From assembly GCF_025264665.1 (NCBI RefSeq), contig NZ_CP073697.1, forward strand, positions 186,001 to 250,000: 64,000 nt of DNA, given 5' to 3'. Numbering within the stretch: the first letter of the stretch is position 1; each line of letters opens with the position of its first letter. The notes beneath the pieces were generated by a model. The model had not been told where the DNA came from and searched no databases. It saw nothing but the letters and a program-made list of their open reading frames with translations. Below, piece after piece: positions 37,416 to 45,900 of this stretch. The position numbers and the translations under genes are program-made. This DNA comes from Edaphobacter flagellatus (GTDB taxonomy: Bacteria > Acidobacteriota > Terriglobia > Terriglobales > Acidobacteriaceae).

Positions 37416-38324
37416 ATGAGCTCCATTAGCATTGCACCAATTTCATCCTCTTCTTCGACCTTCTCCTCCCTCCCTCACTTTGATCGCCCCACATACCTGA
37501 TGTGTCCGCCGGAGTGGTACGACGTCAACTACGTCATCAACCCCTGGATGGCCGGCAATCTCCACCGTCCTTCTCGCGATAAGGCCTTCGCTCAGTGGAA
37601 AGAGCTGCACAGCCAGCTCCAGCGTCTCGCGGATATCCGCCTCATCCACGCCAAGCCCGGCTCGCCCGACATGGTATTCGTCGGCCATACCGCGCTTGTC
37701 CAGCATGGTGTCGCGGCGCTCTCCAGCTTCACTCACCCGCAGCGCCAGACCGAAGAGGAGCACCTGCGGAAGTGGTTCCAGGCCGCCGGCTTCCTTGTCT
37801 GGGACACCCCACGCGAGACGGCCTTCGAGGGCGAGGGCGATGCGCTCTTCGATCCCACCGGCGAGCGCCTGTGGGCCGCGCACGGTGTCCGCACCTGCCT
37901 TCAGAGCCACCGCCACGTCGCGGACGCATGGCACACGCCGGTCACCTCGCTGCACCTGGTCGACCCGCGCTTCTACCACCTCGACACCTGTTTCGCCCCC
38001 CTCTCCGGAGGTCACCTGCTTTACTTCCCGGTAGCCTTCGATGCGCCTTCGCGAGCGAAGATTGAAGCGGCCTATGCCCCCGAAAAGCGCATCGCCGTCT
38101 CCGAGCAGGAAGCAACGCACTTTGCCTGCAACGTGATCAACGTAGGCAATAACATCCTCATGGGGATCACCGGCACGACCCTGGCGAAGCGCCTCGAAGA
38201 CCTCGGCTACAAGGTCACGGAGCTGGACCTGAGTGAGTTCATTCGCGGAGGCGGATCCGCCAAAGCACTGGCTCTCCGTCTAAGCGACTCCCGCGTAAGC
38301 AGCGGTCTCCCGGCTCAGATCTAA
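37416..38324 (+). CDS. amidinotransferase/dimethylargininase-fold protein without its Cys nucleophile
   Basis: A 302-residue protein of the guanidino-group modifying superfamily (COG1834-like; relatives are DDAH and the arginine dihydrolase domain of AgrE/ArgZ). The N-terminal MCPPEWYDVNYVINPWM is typical of that group. GEGDALFD and the catalytic His in HLDTCFAPL are kept. Near the C-terminus, where relatives have GGGxKC with the nucleophilic Cys, this protein has GGGSAKAL, with Ala at 284 (codon GCA at 38265-38267). It may be inactive, or have another role. AGGGAA lies 10 nt before the ATG. A large hairpin follows. Confidence 0.8.
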   Translation: MSSISIAPISSSSSTFSSLPHFDRPTYLMCPPEWYDVNYVINPWMAGNLHRPSRDKAFAQWKELHSQLQRLADIRLIHAKPGSPDMVFVGHTALVQHGVAALSSFTHPQRQTEEEHLRKWFQAAGFLVWDTPRETAFEGEGDALFDPTGERLWAAHGVRTCLQSHRHVADAWHTPVTSLHLVDPRFYHLDTCFAPLSGGHLLYFPVAFDAPSRAKIEAAYAPEKRIAVSEQEATHFACNVINVGNNILMGITGTTLAKRLEDLGYKVTELDLSEFIRGGGSAKALALRLSDSRVSSGLPAQI

Positions 38325-38339
38325 AATTCCCGTAATTGC

Positions 38340-38376
38340 GGCTTCGCTTGTTTGACCTGTTCATTCAAGCGAAGCC
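38340..38376. other. strong intergenic hairpin
   Basis: GGCTTCGCTTG (38340-38350) and CAAGCGAAGCC (38366-38376) form a perfect 11-bp stem with a 15-nt loop, 16 bp after the preceding stop codon. No T-run follows, so it is not a standard terminator; it may stabilise the 3' end of the mRNA or be part of a repeat. Confidence 0.6.
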
Positions 38377-38412
38377 GAGGGTTCTCGCATCTGTCTGTAG
38401 CCCCTTTTAAGA

Positions 38413-38462
38413 ATTGTCATTGCGAGCGGAAGTCATGGTCCGTAGTGGAGGAATCTGCTTTC
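38413..38462 (+). repeat. dispersed repeat, GTCATTGCGAGCG type, copy 3
   Basis: Reads ATTGTCATTGCGAGCGGAAG at its start and GTGGAGGAATCTGCTTTCC at its end, the best match in the window to the usual GTCATTCCGAGCG...GGAATCTGC element. The surrounding gene-free stretch 38325-38682 holds this copy, one hairpin and one terminator and no gene. Confidence 0.65.
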
Positions 38463-38570
38463 CAGCACAAATCTGTCAAGACCCATTTTCCTTCAACTAG
38501 CACAAAATAAAAGGCATATAGTTTGCCGATTTCACTTATCCCATTTGCTAGAATTTAAGTAAGAGCAATC

Positions 38571-38608
38571 AAAAAGAAACCTCCGGTTTGTCCGGAGGCT
38601 TCTCTTTT
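38571..38608. terminator. bidirectional rho-independent terminator
   Basis: CCTCCGG (38580-38586) and CCGGAGG (38592-38598) form a GC-rich stem with a 5-nt loop. On the minus strand it is followed by TTTCTTTTTG, which suits pyrF; on the plus strand by CTTCTCTTTT. Confidence 0.8.
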
Positions 38609-38682
38609 GGACTGAACCTTCAGGTAACCGTTCCAATAACCTTCATCGTTTGAATACCTTGCACGAAAAGGTACAGGGTGGC

Positions 38683-39420
38683 TCAAGCCGATTCCATCTC
38701 ATCCAGGATGGCCCGCGCCGCCGCTGCCGGATCGGGAGCCTTTGTAATCGGCCTTCCCACAACAAGGATCGATGCACCGCGTCGGATCGCATCCGCTGCC
38801 GTCGCTGTACGGCGCTGATCGTCAGCCGCCGCTCCCGCTGGACGGATTCCGGGAATCACAAGAATCGACTCCGGCCCGGTAGCCGCTCGAACCGCAGCAA
38901 CCTCCTCCGGCGAGCAGACCATGCCATCCATCCCGGAGGCCTTCGCCATCGTAGCCAGCCGCAAAACCTGGTCGGCAGGTGAGCCGGGAACTCCGACAGC
39001 ACTCAATTCGCTCTGATCCATGCTCGTCAGCACCGTGACCGCCAGAAGCTTCGGCGCTCCCGGAGCCTTCGCCGCCGCCGCCGCCCGCAGCATCGCCGGA
39101 CCGCCGAAAGCATGGACCGTCAGCAGCCCGGCTCCAAGGCCCGTCACCGAGCGAACCGCACCAGCCACAGTATTCGGAATATCGTGCAGCTTCAGGTCGA
39201 GAAAAATGCTGTAACCGCGACCCGCAAGTGTCTCCACCAGACCGTTTCCGGCAGAGTAGTAAAGCTCCATGCCGACCTTCAGCCAGCGGCAGGCGCCGTC
39301 CAGACGGTCCACAAGCTCATACGCGCTCTTCGCATCAGGGACATCGAGCGCGACCGCCAGACGGTCACGCGCAGCAACTTGAACGCCTTCCTGGGGAGCA
39401 AAACTCACACTGGTAGTCAT
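38683..39420 (-). CDS. pyrF: orotidine 5'-phosphate decarboxylase PyrF
   Basis: A 245-residue TIM-barrel enzyme making UMP from OMP. Motifs: RLAVALDVPD, WLKVGMELYY, the catalytic FLDLKLHDIPNTV, TVHAFGG and the phosphate-binding GIRPAGAAADDQRRT with VGRPITKA at the end. The length is typical. TAAACT ends 6 nt before the ATG on the minus strand with no ribosome binding site, so a leaderless mRNA is likely. A terminator lies about 75 bp after the stop. Confidence 0.95.
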   Translation of the reverse strand: MTTSVSFAPQEGVQVAARDRLAVALDVPDAKSAYELVDRLDGACRWLKVGMELYYSAGNGLVETLAGRGYSIFLDLKLHDIPNTVAGAVRSVTGLGAGLLTVHAFGGPAMLRAAAAAKAPGAPKLLAVTVLTSMDQSELSAVGVPGSPADQVLRLATMAKASGMDGMVCSPEEVAAVRAATGPESILVIPGIRPAGAAADDQRRTATAADAIRRGASILVVGRPITKAPDPAAAARAILDEMESA

Positions 39421-39501
39421 AACACCAGTTTAGTCCCAGGCATGCGTCAGCAGAGAGCCTCTTCAGGTACCTCTCTGGCCAATTGCTGAACTTTCTCTGA
39501 T

Positions 39502-40029
39502 TTACATGCCCTGTGGAACCAGCTGGGGCATCCGTACCTGGGCGATCAGCTGCTTCATCATCTCAGAATCGTTGGGCCGCAGCGTCTCCAGCTTGACCTT
39601 GCCGATACCGCGAAGCCCGACAGCCTTGGCTGCTCCGTAGGACAGGTCGACGATGCGACTTTCCGGAACCGGACCGCGGTCGTTCACACGAACGAAGATC
39701 GACTTGCGGTTCTTCAGGTTCGTGACGCGAATCCAGCTGTTCAGCGGAAGGCTCCGATGAGCACAGGTCAGTCCGTTCATGTCGTAAGACTCGCCATTGG
39801 CGGTCTTCTTGCCCTGAAAGTACTTGCCGTACCACGACGCCTGACCAATCTGGAACCAGCGGTGCGTCTTGTTAGGTTGCTGCGAGTTGTTCTGCATTTG
39901 TGACGGAGCTGGGTCGCTGGCTGAAGCCGAGACACCCAACGCTACGAGCAGTGTCACGACGGCAACTCCAAGTCGAGTCGAAGCGTTGCCGCTTCTATTA
40001 ACAGGAATCATCTTCATGGCATTTCCCAT
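39502..40029 (-). CDS. rlpA: RlpA-like septal/cell-wall double-psi beta-barrel protein
   Basis: A 175-residue exported protein. A signal peptide covers about 1-36. The RlpA domain (about 58-160) shows GQASWYGKYFQGKKTANGE, MTCAHRSLPLN-like LTCAHRSLPLNS and FVRVNDRGPVPESRIVDLS. Family members act on peptidoglycan, some as lytic transglycosylases on denuded glycan; there is no SPOR domain here, unlike E. coli RlpA. The first ATG at 40029 has AGAGGG abutting it; the fifth codon ATG at 40017 fits that site better. The gene ends 82 bp before pyrF. Confidence 0.85.
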   Translation of the reverse strand: MGNAMKMIPVNRSGNASTRLGVAVVTLLVALGVSASASDPAPSQMQNNSQQPNKTHRWFQIGQASWYGKYFQGKKTANGESYDMNGLTCAHRSLPLNSWIRVTNLKNRKSIFVRVNDRGPVPESRIVDLSYGAAKAVGLRGIGKVKLETLRPNDSEMMKQLIAQVRMPQLVPQGM

Positions 40030-40062
40030 CCCTCTATTGTCTTGGCAGGAAATAGCTAAGTC

Positions 40063-40178
40063 AATCAGCCGATTTGAGTTAGAGCAGGATTTCGCTTGTC
40101 TGAACTCCCTCGCTGTGCTAAAGGAGTTCCCAGGGTTTGATGCCGATATTCGCCCTTAAATCAGCCGATTTCCGCCCA
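40063..40178. repeat. direct repeats in the rlpA-thiD divergent promoter region
   Basis: AATCAGCCGATTT occurs twice, at 40063-40075 and 40159-40171. A second, imperfect pair, GCCGATATTCGCCC (40142-40155) and GCCGATTTCCGCCC (40165-40178), overlaps it. GAACTCC and GGAGTTC (40102-40129) form an inverted pair between. They lie in the 257-bp gap between the divergent rlpA and thiD. Possible regulator sites; no known motif recognised, and no TPP riboswitch core is seen. Confidence 0.4.
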
Positions 40179-40286
40179 AATTCGCTACTTTTCGGCAGCC
40201 GGATAAGAATCCTGCTATTTTTTGAAAAATCTCAGAAAAGTATTCCTCAGGGCCCTTTTTTCGCCCAATTCGTTCTTTTCGATGCC

Positions 40287-41087
40287 ATGAAGACTGTTTT
40301 GACCATCGCCGGCTTTGACCCCTCTTCCGGAGCCGGAATCACCGCAGACCTGATGGTCTTCGCTACCCATCGCCTCTTCGGGACCTCCGCGATCACCAGC
40401 CTCACGGTCCAATCGACCCTCGGAGTTCGTGATAGCCAGCCCGTCTCGGCCAGCCTTCTGCGAGAAACCCTCGCTTGTCTCCATGAAGATCTGCCGCCCG
40501 CTGGCGTGAAGATCGGGATGCTGGCAACAGAAGAGATCGTCGAAGCGGTCGCCAGCTACCTCGAACGCCTGAAACAAGAGTCATCGCAGACGCCTGTCGT
40601 TCTCGACCCCATCCTGCGCTCCAGCTCAGGCAGGGAACTGCTCTCACCAGCTGGACTGCGATGCCTGCGTGAACGTCTTCTTCCTCTGGCCGACTGGGCA
40701 ACGCCGAATCTGGCGGAACTGAGCCTGCTTACCGGCCTCCATGTCGCTGACCGCAATCAACTGGAGCCTGCGGCTCGGACTCTCCAAGCCTCCTACCCGA
40801 ACCTGAACGTCGTCGCTACAGGGGGGCATCTGGACCAGCCTGACGACCTGCTCCTTACCTGCGGCGGTGAGCTTCACTGGATTGCCGGCGAGCGCATCGA
40901 CAGCATGGCGACGCATGGGACGGGCTGTGCCTTCTCAAGCGCGCTGCTCAGCCGTCTTGTCCTTGGCGACGACCATCTTACGGCCGTTTCGGCGGCAAAA
41001 CGCTATGTCGCAGAGGCTATCCGCCAGTCGGCCTCGATTGGTCATGGCCACGGGCCACTGAATCACCTGTGGCCGCTCAGGCGATAA
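40287..41087 (+). CDS. thiD: hydroxymethylpyrimidine/phosphomethylpyrimidine kinase ThiD
   Basis: A 266-residue ribokinase-fold enzyme that phosphorylates HMP and HMP-P for thiamin synthesis. Motifs: VLTIAGFDPSSGAGITADL, VKIGMLATEE, VVLDPILRSSSG, TPNLAELSLLTG and the catalytic MATHGTGCAFSSAL. The frame is open upstream to 40137, but ATG 40287 (MKTVLTIAGFD) is the family start. No other thi gene adjoins it, though thiS lies 1.3 kb away on the same strand. Confidence 0.93.
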   Translation: MKTVLTIAGFDPSSGAGITADLMVFATHRLFGTSAITSLTVQSTLGVRDSQPVSASLLRETLACLHEDLPPAGVKIGMLATEEIVEAVASYLERLKQESSQTPVVLDPILRSSSGRELLSPAGLRCLRERLLPLADWATPNLAELSLLTGLHVADRNQLEPAARTLQASYPNLNVVATGGHLDQPDDLLLTCGGELHWIAGERIDSMATHGTGCAFSSALLSRLVLGDDHLTAVSAAKRYVAEAIRQSASIGHGHGPLNHLWPLRR

Positions 41088-41150
41088 CTCCTCCATAATG
41101 CCCCCCTCGAAGACGCCGATAAGAGGGAGGACGGAGGATGTTTAACGTTC

Positions 41151-41477
41151 ATGCAACAATCGGCCGCTTCCAACCCCAGCGCCTCATTAGCTCTGAGCCT
41201 GTTTCTGCCACCTTCGCAACCCCTGACCATCCACCGGAGAAGTGAGACACACCACGGCCAAACCTTGCGAACTCTCGGACATGCTGCCGAGTACCTTGCC
41301 AGCTCACGCATAGCTTCGATGGATGCTCGTGAGGCTGCAGCCAATCGCGAGGCCGTACATATCCTGATGCGACTCAGTCGGGAGGTCTTCGATGAATTTG
41401 CGGAACTCCATCAACCACGTCACCACATCACCGACTGGCTGATGCGGCAAGCCGTACGAGTCTACGGAGCGGCCTGA
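41151..41477 (+). CDS. small hypothetical protein
   Basis: A 108-residue protein without signal peptide or membrane segment. The N-terminal 40 residues are Ser/Pro/Leu-rich; residues about 41-105 are predicted helical with ATG-free, amphipathic pattern (TLGHAAEYLASSRIA, EAVHILMRLSREVFDEFAEL). GGAGG lies 13 nt before the ATG. I do not recognise the family. It follows thiD by 63 bp on the same strand and ends 23 bp before the convergent CBM9-like gene. Confidence 0.55.
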   Translation: MQQSAASNPSASLALSLFLPPSQPLTIHRRSETHHGQTLRTLGHAAEYLASSRIASMDAREAAANREAVHILMRLSREVFDEFAELHQPRHHITDWLMRQAVRVYGAA

Positions 41478-41500
41478 AGAAAGCCGCGCAACCGGAGGGC

Positions 41501-42217
41501 TTATTTCTTACCCGGTGCAAGAACGAGGCTTCCAAAATGCTCCGGCGAGTGGAACGTAGCCGACATGGTCGGTTGCCAGGAGAGAATAAGGCGGTTATCT
41601 GTAGTGCCCGCACAGCGGAAGAGACCGATACGGAGTGTCTGTCCCGGAGCTGGCGAGTCGTTCTTCAGAGACGAGAAGGGAATCTTCATCTCCGCGTACC
41701 AGACTTTTTTGTCTTGATCGATGCGAGCAGCGACCTTGTAGCCTGAGTTCCACTTGATAGCATCACGATTGCCTTTTTTATCAAGGTCGATGTTCAGGTC
41801 GACCCATTCCGCCTGCGGGGACACTTCGAGCTCCTTGTACTGGCGGATGTTCTTATAATCCGAACCAATAAACGCCTCGACGACGTCCCAGTTCCAGAGC
41901 CGGTTGGTTTCATTAACGGGATCAGGGTCCGGCTTCAGGTTCAAATTGTCGTAGGGTGCTACATAGAGCAGGTAGAGATTTTCTTTGGTCCAACGAGCGC
42001 GCACTTCTGTGCGATAGGGAGCTGACCTCCCCATGGTGTCGGCGGTAATGAAGACCGGTTGCGCAGACTTCCAGAACGACGAATGGGGATCGAGGTTGAG
42101 ATCGACATCCTTCTTCGCCTCCAATGCAACGATGGAAGCGGAATCCGGTGCTGGCGCGGTCTGAGCTTGCGCTGCGAAGGTAAAGGCTGTCAGTAGCAGT
42201 AGAGAATATAGGCGCAT
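41501..42217 (-). CDS. secreted carbohydrate-binding (CBM9-like) protein
   Basis: A 238-residue exported protein with a signal peptide (1-18, ending AAQAQ). The rest has the beta-sandwich pattern of CBM9-like domains found in sugar-degrading acidobacteria and Bacteroidetes: EVRARWTKENLYLLYVAPYD, WNWDVVEAFIG, YKELEVSPQAEWVDLNID and WYAEMKIPFSSL. Binding of a polysaccharide or glycan is inferred; no catalytic residues are evident. It lies near a glycosyltransferase and a glycosidase that may share its substrate. Confidence 0.75.
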   Translation of the reverse strand: MRLYSLLLLTAFTFAAQAQTAPAPDSASIVALEAKKDVDLNLDPHSSFWKSAQPVFITADTMGRSAPYRTEVRARWTKENLYLLYVAPYDNLNLKPDPDPVNETNRLWNWDVVEAFIGSDYKNIRQYKELEVSPQAEWVDLNIDLDKKGNRDAIKWNSGYKVAARIDQDKKVWYAEMKIPFSSLKNDSPAPGQTLRIGLFRCAGTTDNRLILSWQPTMSATFHSPEHFGSLVLAPGKK

Positions 42218-42345
42218 GAATCCGAATGTCCGATCTCAGGTCGTGGTTTTGACAACACAATAACACCGCGATTGAGAACACAAGTAGGCGAATAGGCCTA
42301 GAAGGATGACCGGCAGGGAAGCAGCCCTCCTGCTAACATTTCTAT

Positions 42346-42567
42346 ATGGCCCTTACGATCATTTTGAATGGACAGTCCCGTGATTTCGCCGCCCTGTCCG
42401 AGTCTGCAAGCCTTGCAGACCTTGTCCAGGAGCTTGGTCTGAAAGCGGATCGCGTGGCAGTTGAGCACAACGGAGAGATCGCCGCGAAAGCGGGTTGGCC
42501 AAATGTCCGTCTGACTGTCGGAGACCGGCTTGAAATCGTGCATTTTGTCGGTGGCGGATGGAAGTGA
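42346..42567 (+). CDS. thiS: sulfur carrier protein ThiS, with residues past the glycine tail
   Basis: A 73-residue beta-grasp protein: MALTIILNGQSRDF, SLADLVQELGL, VAVEHNGEIA and EIVHFVGGGWK. ThiS donates sulfur for the thiazole of thiamin from a thiocarboxylate on its C-terminal Gly-Gly. Here two residues, Trp-Lys, follow GGG, so processing would be needed if Gly is the active end. TAACAT ends 6 nt before the ATG with no ribosome binding site. thiG and thiF are not in the window. A hairpin-forming GCAGGG...CCCTCCTGC lies about 10-35 nt upstream. Confidence 0.85.
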   Translation: MALTIILNGQSRDFAALSESASLADLVQELGLKADRVAVEHNGEIAAKAGWPNVRLTVGDRLEIVHFVGGGWK

Positions 42568-42575
42568 TGTCGCAA

Positions 42576-43739
42576 TCAAGATGACGTGCCGGTGAGACGA
42601 CGGAGAAGCTGTTCCCATCCATCACCGTATTGCTTCCAACCACCCAGCATTCTTACGCGAGTCAGGGATGCTTCGCTCATGCGCTTCTGGAGCGCGGAAT
42701 CTTCAGCAAGCTGACGCATCCTCTCCGCCAATGCAGCTGAATCCCGTATGGAGACGATGAAGCCTTCGACTCCATCTGTGAACAAGTCTTCTGCACCCGT
42801 GTTGGTGGTCGCGATAACAGGGCAGCCGCAAGCCATAGCCTGCCCCTGGACAAGTGCCATGCCTTCGTCCAGGCTGGGCATCACCATCACATGGCTCCGG
42901 CTCATGTGCTCCTTCAACTGCGTCTGAGGCATCATGCCTTTATAGGTGATGTTCTCTCGGGGCAACTTTTCCAGAACACGCTCCATCTCCGGCTGAACAC
43001 CTCCGATAACGGTAAGGTGCTTCTGACGAATGGGCAACTGAGCAAACGCCTCAATCAGGTAAGGAAATCCCTTCGGCAAACTTACGCGGCCGACATAAAG
43101 CACTTCAAAGCGATCCGATGGAGGGTCAGCAACCTTCTGAAAGCGGTCCAGGAGGACACCGTACGGTAAGACATGAATCTTTTCCGCAGGAATACCGCGA
43201 TCGAGATACGTACGGCGGGAGTAGCTGGACGGCACCGTGATCGCATCGGCCACCTCGTAGATCTTCTCTTCGCGTGCCAGATCGCGAGGATCGTCCTGCG
43301 AGTTTTCCGGCACACCCCAGCGGAGATGCTCCTCCTCTACAAGTTCAGCGCGGTAACGGATGTGCGTCGAGCCGCGGTCGCAAATAAAGCGTCCGCCGCG
43401 TTGCTGAACCTTGATGCCGGTCTTGAGCCCGGCACCCGAGATGGCAATGAAGGCATCGCAAGGTGGGATACGCCGAAGGGTCCACTCATCGAACGTAAGA
43501 GCATTCGCGTAGCCTAGTTGGTCATACAGCCAACGATTGCCGACATGATATTTGTGCAGCAAAAATTCCGGCGTATGGATCCATGGAAAAGTCTCGACCC
43601 GAGACTTCGGCAATCCCTCCCGGCTCAGCCTTCGCCAGGGAAAGGTCGAATAGATGACCTCCAGGTGGCCGCGGCGTTCCAGTTCGCGAGCAAGTTCGAA
43701 GTGATGGAAGACGCCAAAGACAGCCTGTACGATTCGCAT
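42576..43739 (-). CDS. GT4-family glycosyltransferase
   Basis: A 387-residue GT-B-fold enzyme. N-terminal domain MRIVQAVFGVFHHFELAREL; C-terminal donor-binding domain with LYVGRVSLPKGFPYLIEAF, KGMMPQTQLKEHM and the nucleotide-sugar motif PSLDEGMALVQGQAMACG. It would add a sugar to a glycan or lipid acceptor. ATG 43739 is chosen by family similarity; the frame reaches a GTG at 43778, neither with a good ribosome binding site. It lies 85 bp downstream of the glycosidase gene on the same strand and ends 8 bp before the convergent thiS. Confidence 0.85.
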   Translation of the reverse strand: MRIVQAVFGVFHHFELARELERRGHLEVIYSTFPWRRLSREGLPKSRVETFPWIHTPEFLLHKYHVGNRWLYDQLGYANALTFDEWTLRRIPPCDAFIAISGAGLKTGIKVQQRGGRFICDRGSTHIRYRAELVEEEHLRWGVPENSQDDPRDLAREEKIYEVADAITVPSSYSRRTYLDRGIPAEKIHVLPYGVLLDRFQKVADPPSDRFEVLYVGRVSLPKGFPYLIEAFAQLPIRQKHLTVIGGVQPEMERVLEKLPRENITYKGMMPQTQLKEHMSRSHVMVMPSLDEGMALVQGQAMACGCPVIATTNTGAEDLFTDGVEGFIVSIRDSAALAERMRQLAEDSALQKRMSEASLTRVRMLGGWKQYGDGWEQLLRRLTGTSS

Positions 43740-43824
43740 GAACGAAGAGTGCCCCAAGGTCGATGGTAGCAAAGACACAAAGGGCGGTAATTAATGCTCA
43801 GACGCTGAAGGGCTGAGCATCGCG

Positions 43825-45822
43825 CTAGCGCGAAGGTGTGAACTCGAGAGTCTGCACCTGAAAAGGCTCGAGCCTGAAAGTATGAGGCTGATCTGCACGG
43901 ATGGAGATCGCTTGTACTGCCTGGTCGTCCTTCCACGGGCTTTTCGCAGTGTAGGAAGGCACTGACCCAGCAGGCAGCTCGAAGGCGTCCTTCAGTTTCA
44001 ACGTGATCGTCTGCGGCTTATCGTTCGGATTACGAAGTACCAGGATGCCCTTCTTCGGCGTCCACGAGGCCCAGCCATAAACTTCTAGCCAGTTGGGATC
44101 GCCTCCCACCCAATGCGTGTCCTTCAGAACGTCTACGTTCTCGCGCGACCAGCGAGCTGCTTCAGCCAGGTCGTCCCAATTTTGCTTCGAGAGCAGGGAA
44201 GGCGTGATGTACATCTCCTGCAGCTGCGTTCCTGTCCCAAAATACGAACGAATCTCACTGCGGAAATCGTTCTGCGGATCGTCGTTCAGATGCTTACGGA
44301 ACTTCGCAAAGATCATGCCATGCAGCATGAGCGAGTTCAACGGATACAACGGGCCGTTCACAACGATCCGGCGATACGTGTCGCCATCACGGTAGGTAAT
44401 CCAGCGCTGCCGGTAACTCCCAACGCCCATAAAGTCGTCATCTTCGCCGCCGCGCCATATCGAATCGGCATACTGCAGCCAGAAAGGGGAGGGCCATGTT
44501 CCGGTCGTCAGGTTGATGAAAAGATCGGGCTTGGCCTCGCGCAACTCGCCGATCAGGTGAATCGCAGCAGAGAAGTCACTGTCAAAAGCACTGCCCCGAA
44601 AGACGGAATCGACGTTGCCAGTGCCATCGAACTTGAACTGGTTAACACCGTACTTCTTCACCATGTCGAGACTGACATCACGAAAGGCCGCATAATACTT
44701 CGGGCCTGATAGAGCATAACCACCCTGCACAATCTCATAACCTTCGCTCTTGCCGTACTCGATGCGCTCCTTCTTGGGGCCCGCATAACCTCCCCACGGA
44801 GACATCCAGACACCCGGATCAGCACCGATACGTTCCGCCGCCGTCTTCACCTCGGTAAACCCGTGAGGGAAGCCGTCATTAAACTTCCAGAGCGATTTGT
44901 GATTGTCCCATCCATCATCGAAGAGAAAGGAGCTGATCTTGACGCCACGCTGCTCGGTCAGCTCGCGTCCAAACGTGTTAATGCGGTCGACAGCGCCGGC
45001 CTGATCGTAAGGCGTAAAGTACCCCAGGTCGTACCAGGAGTTGTAGTGCAGGAACGTCCGATAAGGATGCGCTCGCTCCCGCTCGATGTAAGCAAGAAAC
45101 TCCCTGCGCATCTGCCCCTCGTGCACCACACCAAAGACAGATGAGTAGGTAATCGACTGGCCAGCTTTCAATGGCAGGTCGCGGTCGATCCAAGCAATAG
45201 CTTTGTCCCCGATGATCTTGCTCTGGGAAATGGGGTGCTCAAAACCGAAGAACAAGGTAGGCGTCACGATCGGCGAGCCGCTGACCGACCCACTGACGCT
45301 TGCGGCTGGCAATTCCAGGTCGATGAGCCGGACCTGGTTGATCGGCAGATCGCTCTGCGAATCCGCTGTGATCGTCAACGACTGACGAATATACGATGAC
45401 CCCTCACGCAGAACAACGGACCATAACAGTCGAACAGACTTGTCCGAACTCTCCAGCGGAACATTGAACTCCTCACCAGCCAGCGTCTCAGAAAACCTTG
45501 AGGCACCCACCGCAGGAATGAGCTTCTTCTCCGATGGAATGCCGGAGACAGCAACGTTTTCTGCATCGTAGATGCGGCCATCCTTCAACAGAATTCGGAA
45601 CGGGATAGCTGCGGGGATCTGCTTGCCATGCAGCTTATCCAGATAGACCACCTGCTGGACGCGGCCATCTTTAATCTGCCATTTCAGGCCAGCAACATTG
45701 TTTTGCAGAAGATAGCTGTCTCCAGTATGCTGCGCCACAATTTGCGTCTCGCCGGGGATAGCTGCAGCCAGCAATAAGCTTCCGAAACAAAATGATACGC
45801 ACAACGCAAATGAAATACGCAT
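43825..45822 (-). CDS. secreted clan-D glycoside hydrolase (alpha-galactosidase-like, GH36-type)
   Basis: A 665-residue exported enzyme with a signal peptide (about 1-23). An N-terminal beta-sandwich domain (about 25-270) is followed by a TIM barrel: SFLFDDGWDNHKSLWKF, DPGVWMSPWGGY, and VNQFKFDGTGN with the likely nucleophile Asp at 399; a C-terminal beta domain follows (about 580-665). This pattern fits alpha-galactosidase-type retaining enzymes; the linkage cut is not certain. The frame reaches 45975 but ATG 45822 starts the signal peptide. It forms a pair with the downstream glycosyltransferase gene. Confidence 0.8.
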   Translation of the reverse strand: MRISFALCVSFCFGSLLLAAAIPGETQIVAQHTGDSYLLQNNVAGLKWQIKDGRVQQVVYLDKLHGKQIPAAIPFRILLKDGRIYDAENVAVSGIPSEKKLIPAVGASRFSETLAGEEFNVPLESSDKSVRLLWSVVLREGSSYIRQSLTITADSQSDLPINQVRLIDLELPAASVSGSVSGSPIVTPTLFFGFEHPISQSKIIGDKAIAWIDRDLPLKAGQSITYSSVFGVVHEGQMRREFLAYIERERAHPYRTFLHYNSWYDLGYFTPYDQAGAVDRINTFGRELTEQRGVKISSFLFDDGWDNHKSLWKFNDGFPHGFTEVKTAAERIGADPGVWMSPWGGYAGPKKERIEYGKSEGYEIVQGGYALSGPKYYAAFRDVSLDMVKKYGVNQFKFDGTGNVDSVFRGSAFDSDFSAAIHLIGELREAKPDLFINLTTGTWPSPFWLQYADSIWRGGEDDDFMGVGSYRQRWITYRDGDTYRRIVVNGPLYPLNSLMLHGMIFAKFRKHLNDDPQNDFRSEIRSYFGTGTQLQEMYITPSLLSKQNWDDLAEAARWSRENVDVLKDTHWVGGDPNWLEVYGWASWTPKKGILVLRNPNDKPQTITLKLKDAFELPAGSVPSYTAKSPWKDDQAVQAISIRADQPHTFRLEPFQVQTLEFTPSR

Positions 45823-45900
45823 GTTTACCCGCAAAATCGATCTGAAAAGATAATTACGGCTAAATGATACAAAAGATTCAGCGACTTCGGAGGCTGAAAG

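Noticed and set aside
40030..42345. TPP riboswitch ahead of thiD or thiS
   Set aside because: No CTGAGA or ACCTGATCTGG core is present in either upstream region.
42703..42712. CTCTCCGCCA matching the tRNA-Ser 3' end, as a possible attachment site
   Set aside because: Only 10 bp, and within the glycosyltransferase gene; no integrase gene is present.
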